From NCBI RefSeq assembly GCF_030689025.1, contig NZ_JAUYWA010000030.1:1-38459 (forward strand): a stretch of DNA of 38,459 nucleotides, given 5' to 3'. Of the stretch, positions 35,445 through 38,459 are shown piece by piece. Position 1 is the stretch's first letter, and every line of letters starts with the position of its first letter. A program made the position numbers and the translations under genes. Source of the stretch: Oceanobacter sp. 1_MG-2023 (GTDB lineage Bacteria > Pseudomonadota > Gammaproteobacteria > Pseudomonadales > Oceanobacteraceae). The notes below the pieces were generated by a model that was given only the letters and a program-made list of their open reading frames with translations, was not told the DNA's origin and did not search any database.

Positions 35445-38114
35445 TTAACTGCACTCGCTGTGGGTGTCTTGAATCAGGGCCTTCAGTTCTGGTACACAGC
35501 TGCCACAGTTGGTGCCACATTTCAGCGTGTCACCCAGTTGGTCGGCGGAGTGACAGCCACTGCGAATAGCGTCGCGAATGGTGTTTTCACCAATACCGAA
35601 ACAGGAGCAGACAATACGCCCCTGATCAACGACACCTTCTAGGGGGCGTCCGGCCAGCAGCGCTTTACGCTCCGTAATGGTCAGGCTGGTCTGGGCAAAC
35701 TGTTCCACCAGCCACTGGCGGGTGCCAATGGCCTGATCCTGATGAACAAACAGTACCAGCGCCAGTTGTTGATCCACAATCGCCAGTAGCCGCATATGTT
35801 GGGTGTCCGGGTCATGCAGGGTCAGCCATTCGGCGTCGGGGAGTTGCTGTTGTGCCCAGTCTTGTATCTGTTCAAGAGGCTGGTTACCGCCGATTTCATA
35901 GCCGTGACAGCTGTCGTTGAGGCCGTACACCCAATAGTCACAAGGAACAGCGCCGAGGTCATGGCGGCTGAGTATCATGCCCTGCCAGGCGGTCGGGAAA
36001 GGTTCGGCTTCGACACCGGTGTATTTTAGTTCTGGCTGTCCGGAAAACGGGTCACAGCTTTTATCGATTAATACGCCCATGCGGGCGGCGCTGGCGTAGC
36101 GGCTGGTCCAGTGCATCGGAACAAAGATTTCTCCCGCTCGCTGGTTAGTGGTGATATTGGTGCGCAGCAGTATTTTCCCCCGATGATTGCTGATGCGGGC
36201 CAGGGCACCATCGACCAATGTCAGGCGCTTGGCGTCGTCTGGATGAATATCCACATAAGGTTCCCGAATATGTTGCGCCAGTCGGGCTGATTTTGCCGTG
36301 CGGGTCATGGTGTGCCAGTGGTCGCGTACCCGGCCGGTGTTCATGATCAGGCTGCCATCCTGATGGCGGGAGGCGGGCAGTGCCGCGGTGATTGCAATAA
36401 ATTGGGCCTTCTGGCTGGGGGTGTAAAACCGCTGGTCGTCAAAAAAGCGTTTGCGGCCTTGTGGGTACTGGCGATTGACCGGCCATTGTGTGGGGGCCAT
36501 GTCATCGTACTGGTCCCGGCTCAGGCCGCTCAGGCCAGACAGGTCGAGGTCGCGTTCACCGTTATTTTCAAAGCCGGTCAGGCGGCTGTATTCGTCAAAA
36601 ATCTCGGCTGGGTGCTGGTAGTCAAAGGCTTTTTCGAATCCCAGGCGCTGAGCGACCTGAGCCAGTATCCACCAGTCCGGTTTGGCTTCCCCGGCAGGGC
36701 TCAAGAAACTGCGCTGGCGGGAGATGCAGCGTTCGGAATTGGTGACGGTGCCGTTTTTCTCTCCCCAGCTGGCGGCGGGTAATAACACATGGGCGGCGGC
36801 CGTGGTGTCGGTATTGGCCATGCAGTCAGAGACGACCACCAGTTCGCAACGGGCCAGGGCGGCCTTGACGTCATCGGCATCCGGCATGCTGACCAGCGGG
36901 TTGGTGGAGATGATCCAGAGGAATTTTATATCGCCGCGCTTGACGGCATCAAACAGCTCAATGGCTTTAAGGCCCGGGCGAGTGGCAACGTTGGGAGCCT
37001 GCCAGAAGCGCCGTACCCGGTCGACCTCCGGGGCAGAAAAGTCCATATGCGCTGCCAGCTGGTTGGCCAGACCACCGACTTCACGGCCGCCCATGGCATT
37101 GGGCTGCCCGGTGACGGAAAAGGGAGTGGCGCCGGGTTTGCCGATCCGTCCGGTGGCGAGGTGGGCATTAATAATGGCATTACCCTTGTCGACGCCGCTG
37201 CTGCTTTGGTTAATGCCTTGTGAAAAAACGCTGACGGTTTTGGCGGTGCTGGCAAACCATTGAAAAAATGTTTCCAGATCGTGCTTGTCCAGGCCCAGTT
37301 GTTGGGCGCATTCCTGCAATGAGTCCGGGGTGCTGTCGCGCGCTGCTTGTAATGTACTGGCAAAGCCTTCCGAGTGTTGCTGGATAAAATCGTGGTCGAG
37401 GGCATCGTGATCACTCAGCCAGCACAGCAGGGCGTTAAACAGCAGGGCATCGCTGCCGGGACGAAGCGATAACTGCAAGTCGGCCAGGTCAGAGGTGGCG
37501 GTGCGGCGTGGGTCAATGACCACTACTTTCATCTCGGGGCGGGCCTGCTTGGCGGCGGCGATACGTTGAAACAGAATCGGATGTGCCCAGGCGGCATTGC
37601 TGCCGACCAGAATCAACAGGTCGGCTTCTTCGAGATCGTCGTAACAGCCGGGCACGGTATCGGAGCCAAAAGCCCGCTTGTGGGCAACCACGGCAGATGC
37701 CATGCAAAGGCGGGAATTGGTATCCAGGTTGCTGCTGCCGATAAACCCCTTCATCAGTTTGTTGGCAACGTAATAGTCTTCCGTCAGGATTTGTCCGGCC
37801 GCATAAATGGCCACGGCATCCGGGCCGTGATCATGGATGACTTGCTGCATTTTGTCGGCCACCAGATTGAGGCTGTTGTCCCAGCTGGTACGTTTACCCA
37901 ATACCGTGGGATAAAGCAGCCGGTCAATCTGGTCGACGGTTTCATGTAATGAAGATCCTTTGACGCACAGGCGGCCAGCATTGGCAGGATGTTGTATGTC
38001 ACCGGATACCGGTGAGAGCACATTGCCATGCTGACGGACGGTTACGCCACAGCCTACGCCGCAATAGGGGCAAGTGGTGTGGGTAATGCTGGCGGTGCTG
38101 TGAGTCTGGGTCAT
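35445..38114 (-). CDS. nasA: Assimilatory nitrate reductase, catalytic subunit NasA
   Basis: Cytoplasmic molybdopterin enzyme reducing nitrate to nitrite for assimilation, 889 residues. The N-terminal [4Fe-4S] cluster uses C15, C18, C22 and C50 (TCPYCGVGCGV). The molybdopterin oxidoreductase and dinucleotide-binding domains follow (for example SRLCMASAVVAHKRAFGSD, and MHWTSRYASAARMG near the end). A C-terminal BFD-like [2Fe-2S] domain has C836, C838, C870 and C873 (VCSCFGIG, CGTNCGSC), as in Klebsiella-type NasA. The start is placed at 38114 (MTQTHSTAS) with GGAAAG upstream; the frame runs on to 38384 but crosses the leader terminator and promoter. No nitrite reductase or electron-donor subunit gene is in the window. 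Confidence 0.94.
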   Translation of the reverse strand: MTQTHSTASITHTTCPYCGVGCGVTVRQHGNVLSPVSGDIQHPANAGRLCVKGSSLHETVDQIDRLLYPTVLGKRTSWDNSLNLVADKMQQVIHDHGPDAVAIYAAGQILTEDYYVANKLMKGFIGSSNLDTNSRLCMASAVVAHKRAFGSDTVPGCYDDLEEADLLILVGSNAAWAHPILFQRIAAAKQARPEMKVVVIDPRRTATSDLADLQLSLRPGSDALLFNALLCWLSDHDALDHDFIQQHSEGFASTLQAARDSTPDSLQECAQQLGLDKHDLETFFQWFASTAKTVSVFSQGINQSSSGVDKGNAIINAHLATGRIGKPGATPFSVTGQPNAMGGREVGGLANQLAAHMDFSAPEVDRVRRFWQAPNVATRPGLKAIELFDAVKRGDIKFLWIISTNPLVSMPDADDVKAALARCELVVVSDCMANTDTTAAAHVLLPAASWGEKNGTVTNSERCISRQRSFLSPAGEAKPDWWILAQVAQRLGFEKAFDYQHPAEIFDEYSRLTGFENNGERDLDLSGLSGLSRDQYDDMAPTQWPVNRQYPQGRKRFFDDQRFYTPSQKAQFIAITAALPASRHQDGSLIMNTGRVRDHWHTMTRTAKSARLAQHIREPYVDIHPDDAKRLTLVDGALARISNHRGKILLRTNITTNQRAGEIFVPMHWTSRYASAARMGVLIDKSCDPFSGQPELKYTGVEAEPFPTAWQGMILSRHDLGAVPCDYWVYGLNDSCHGYEIGGNQPLEQIQDWAQQQLPDAEWLTLHDPDTQHMRLLAIVDQQLALVLFVHQDQAIGTRQWLVEQFAQTSLTITERKALLAGRPLEGVVDQGRIVCSCFGIGENTIRDAIRSGCHSADQLGDTLKCGTNCGSCVPELKALIQDTHSECS

Positions 38115-38131
38115 AAGGGCTTTCCAATACG

Positions 38132-38170
38132 CAAAAAAAAAGCGCCCACTGACATAAGTCAGTGAGCGCC
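38132..38170 (-). terminator. Intrinsic terminator in the nasA leader (attenuator)
   Basis: The minus strand reads GGCGCTCACTGAC, loop TTAT, GTCAGTGGGCGC, then nine T. One pair is G-U. It ends about 18 bases before the nasA ATG, matching the nrtA leader in position, in the GGCGCT base and in the wobble place. Confidence 0.9.
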
Positions 38171-38206
38171 AATGCTCTGTTTGCACAACAGTAAAACAAT
38201 GATGAG

Positions 38207-38226
38207 CGGTACCTACGCTGGTACCG
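38207..38226 (-). promoter_or_regulatory. Candidate ANTAR (NasT) RNA hairpin in the nasA leader
   Basis: A perfect 7-bp stem CGGTACC/GGTACCG closes the hexaloop AGCGTA, with A at position 1 and G at position 4. It lies 36 bases before the leader terminator. A possible upstream stem GTCGA/TCGAC (about 38237-38255) has a 9-nt loop and does not fit the consensus, so only one of the usual two hairpins is clear. Confidence 0.65.
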
Positions 38227-38276
38227 GCAATGCACATGGTCGAGCCAAAGCGTCGACAGATTTCAGAAAGTAAACA

Positions 38277-38292
38277 TTCAAGAAAAATGCCA
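38277..38292 (-). promoter_or_regulatory. Sigma-54-like promoter for nasA
   Basis: The minus strand reads TGGCATTTTTCTTGAA: -24 box TGGCAT, -12 box TTGA, GG-N10-GA. The predicted start is near 38266, about 40 bases before the hexaloop hairpin. No GCAC-N7-GTGC dyad was found between here and the window end. Confidence 0.6.
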
Positions 38293-38372
38293 ACGGCTGT
38301 CTGATCATTCTGAATTGCCAGAAATCGTGATGCTGGTGGCACGTTTGGTGAGGTGTGAAGAAGCTGCCTATG

Positions 38373-38448
38373 GGGGACATCCATTTAATCCTGCACGGCT
38401 CTGCGCGAGTGTTGCCGTTGTTCAGAGCAAGGCGACGAATGCAGCGAA
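38373..38448 (+). repeat. Dispersed repeat, copy at window right end
   Basis: Begins GGGGACATCCATTTAATCC and continues through GCACGGCTCTGCGCGAGTG. It is inverted relative to bases 1-76, differing at one position. It starts 80 bases upstream of the nasA promoter. The repeat may extend past the window edge. Confidence 0.9.
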
Positions 38449-38459
38449 ATGACGAGTCC

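Noticed and set aside
38115..38384. A 90-residue N-terminal extension of NasA
   Set aside because: The frame is open, but it runs through the leader terminator, hexaloop hairpin and promoter, and the family normally starts a few residues before the CPYCGVGCG motif.

Overview
The window looks like a chromosomal piece of a gammaproteobacterium, most likely a marine, Oceanospirillales-like heterotroph. This rests on recognised gene families (six-gene Rnf complex, YgiQ radical SAM protein, YghU glutathione-transferase relative, AapJQMP amino-acid transporter, NasS/NasT nitrate sensing), not on any marker gene, so it is an inference. No rRNA, tRNA, CRISPR, phage or transposase gene was seen.

Layout. 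(1) 0.36-5.8 kb, minus strand: a nitrate-uptake ABC transporter (nrtA-nrtB-nrtD) preceded by the nitrate sensor pair nasT-nasS. (2) 6.1-8.4 kb: a YgiQ-family radical SAM gene. (3) 8.5-15.8 kb: a type I restriction-modification island (hsdM, hsdS, a truncated RhuM-like remnant, hsdR) bracketed by a 44-bp direct repeat. (4) 15.8-17.4 kb: yghU and a SpoIIAA-like gene, separated by a 139-bp element with terminal inverted repeats. (5) 17.6-21.8 kb, minus strand: aapJ-aapQ-aapM-aapP. (6) 22.2-23.3 kb: an exported thioredoxin plus a CcdA-type membrane protein. (7) 23.4-24.6 kb: an AT-rich sulfotransferase-like gene between two fold-back repeats. (8) 24.6-28.4 kb: a BlaI-type repressor and M56 metallopeptidase, divergent from a TonB-dependent receptor, with tandem repeats between them. 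(9) 28.6-34.55 kb, minus strand: rnfABCDGE with overlapping genes. (10) 34.9-35.4 kb: a META-domain lipoprotein. (11) 35.4-38.1 kb, minus strand: the assimilatory nitrate reductase nasA.

The regions at both ends and in the middle form one nitrogen theme. nrtA, nasA and aapJ each have an upstream sigma-54-like promoter with the same unusual -12 element (TTGAA). The nrtA and nasA leaders each carry a hairpin with an A-N-N-G-N-N hexaloop, the loop pattern recognised by ANTAR proteins such as NasT, followed by a strong intrinsic terminator just before the ribosome binding site. The reading is two-layer control: nitrogen limitation through sigma-54/NtrC, then nitrate through NasS-NasT antitermination. 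NasT, NasS and both target leaders are all visible here.

The second theme is repeats. A family of elements with ends like GGACAYCCATTT is found at the two window ends (inverted, 75 of 76 bases identical), upstream of yghU, and in related form on both sides of the sulfotransferase gene. Since nearly identical copies lie at both ends, the window may be a contig broken at a repeat. No transposase for the family is present.
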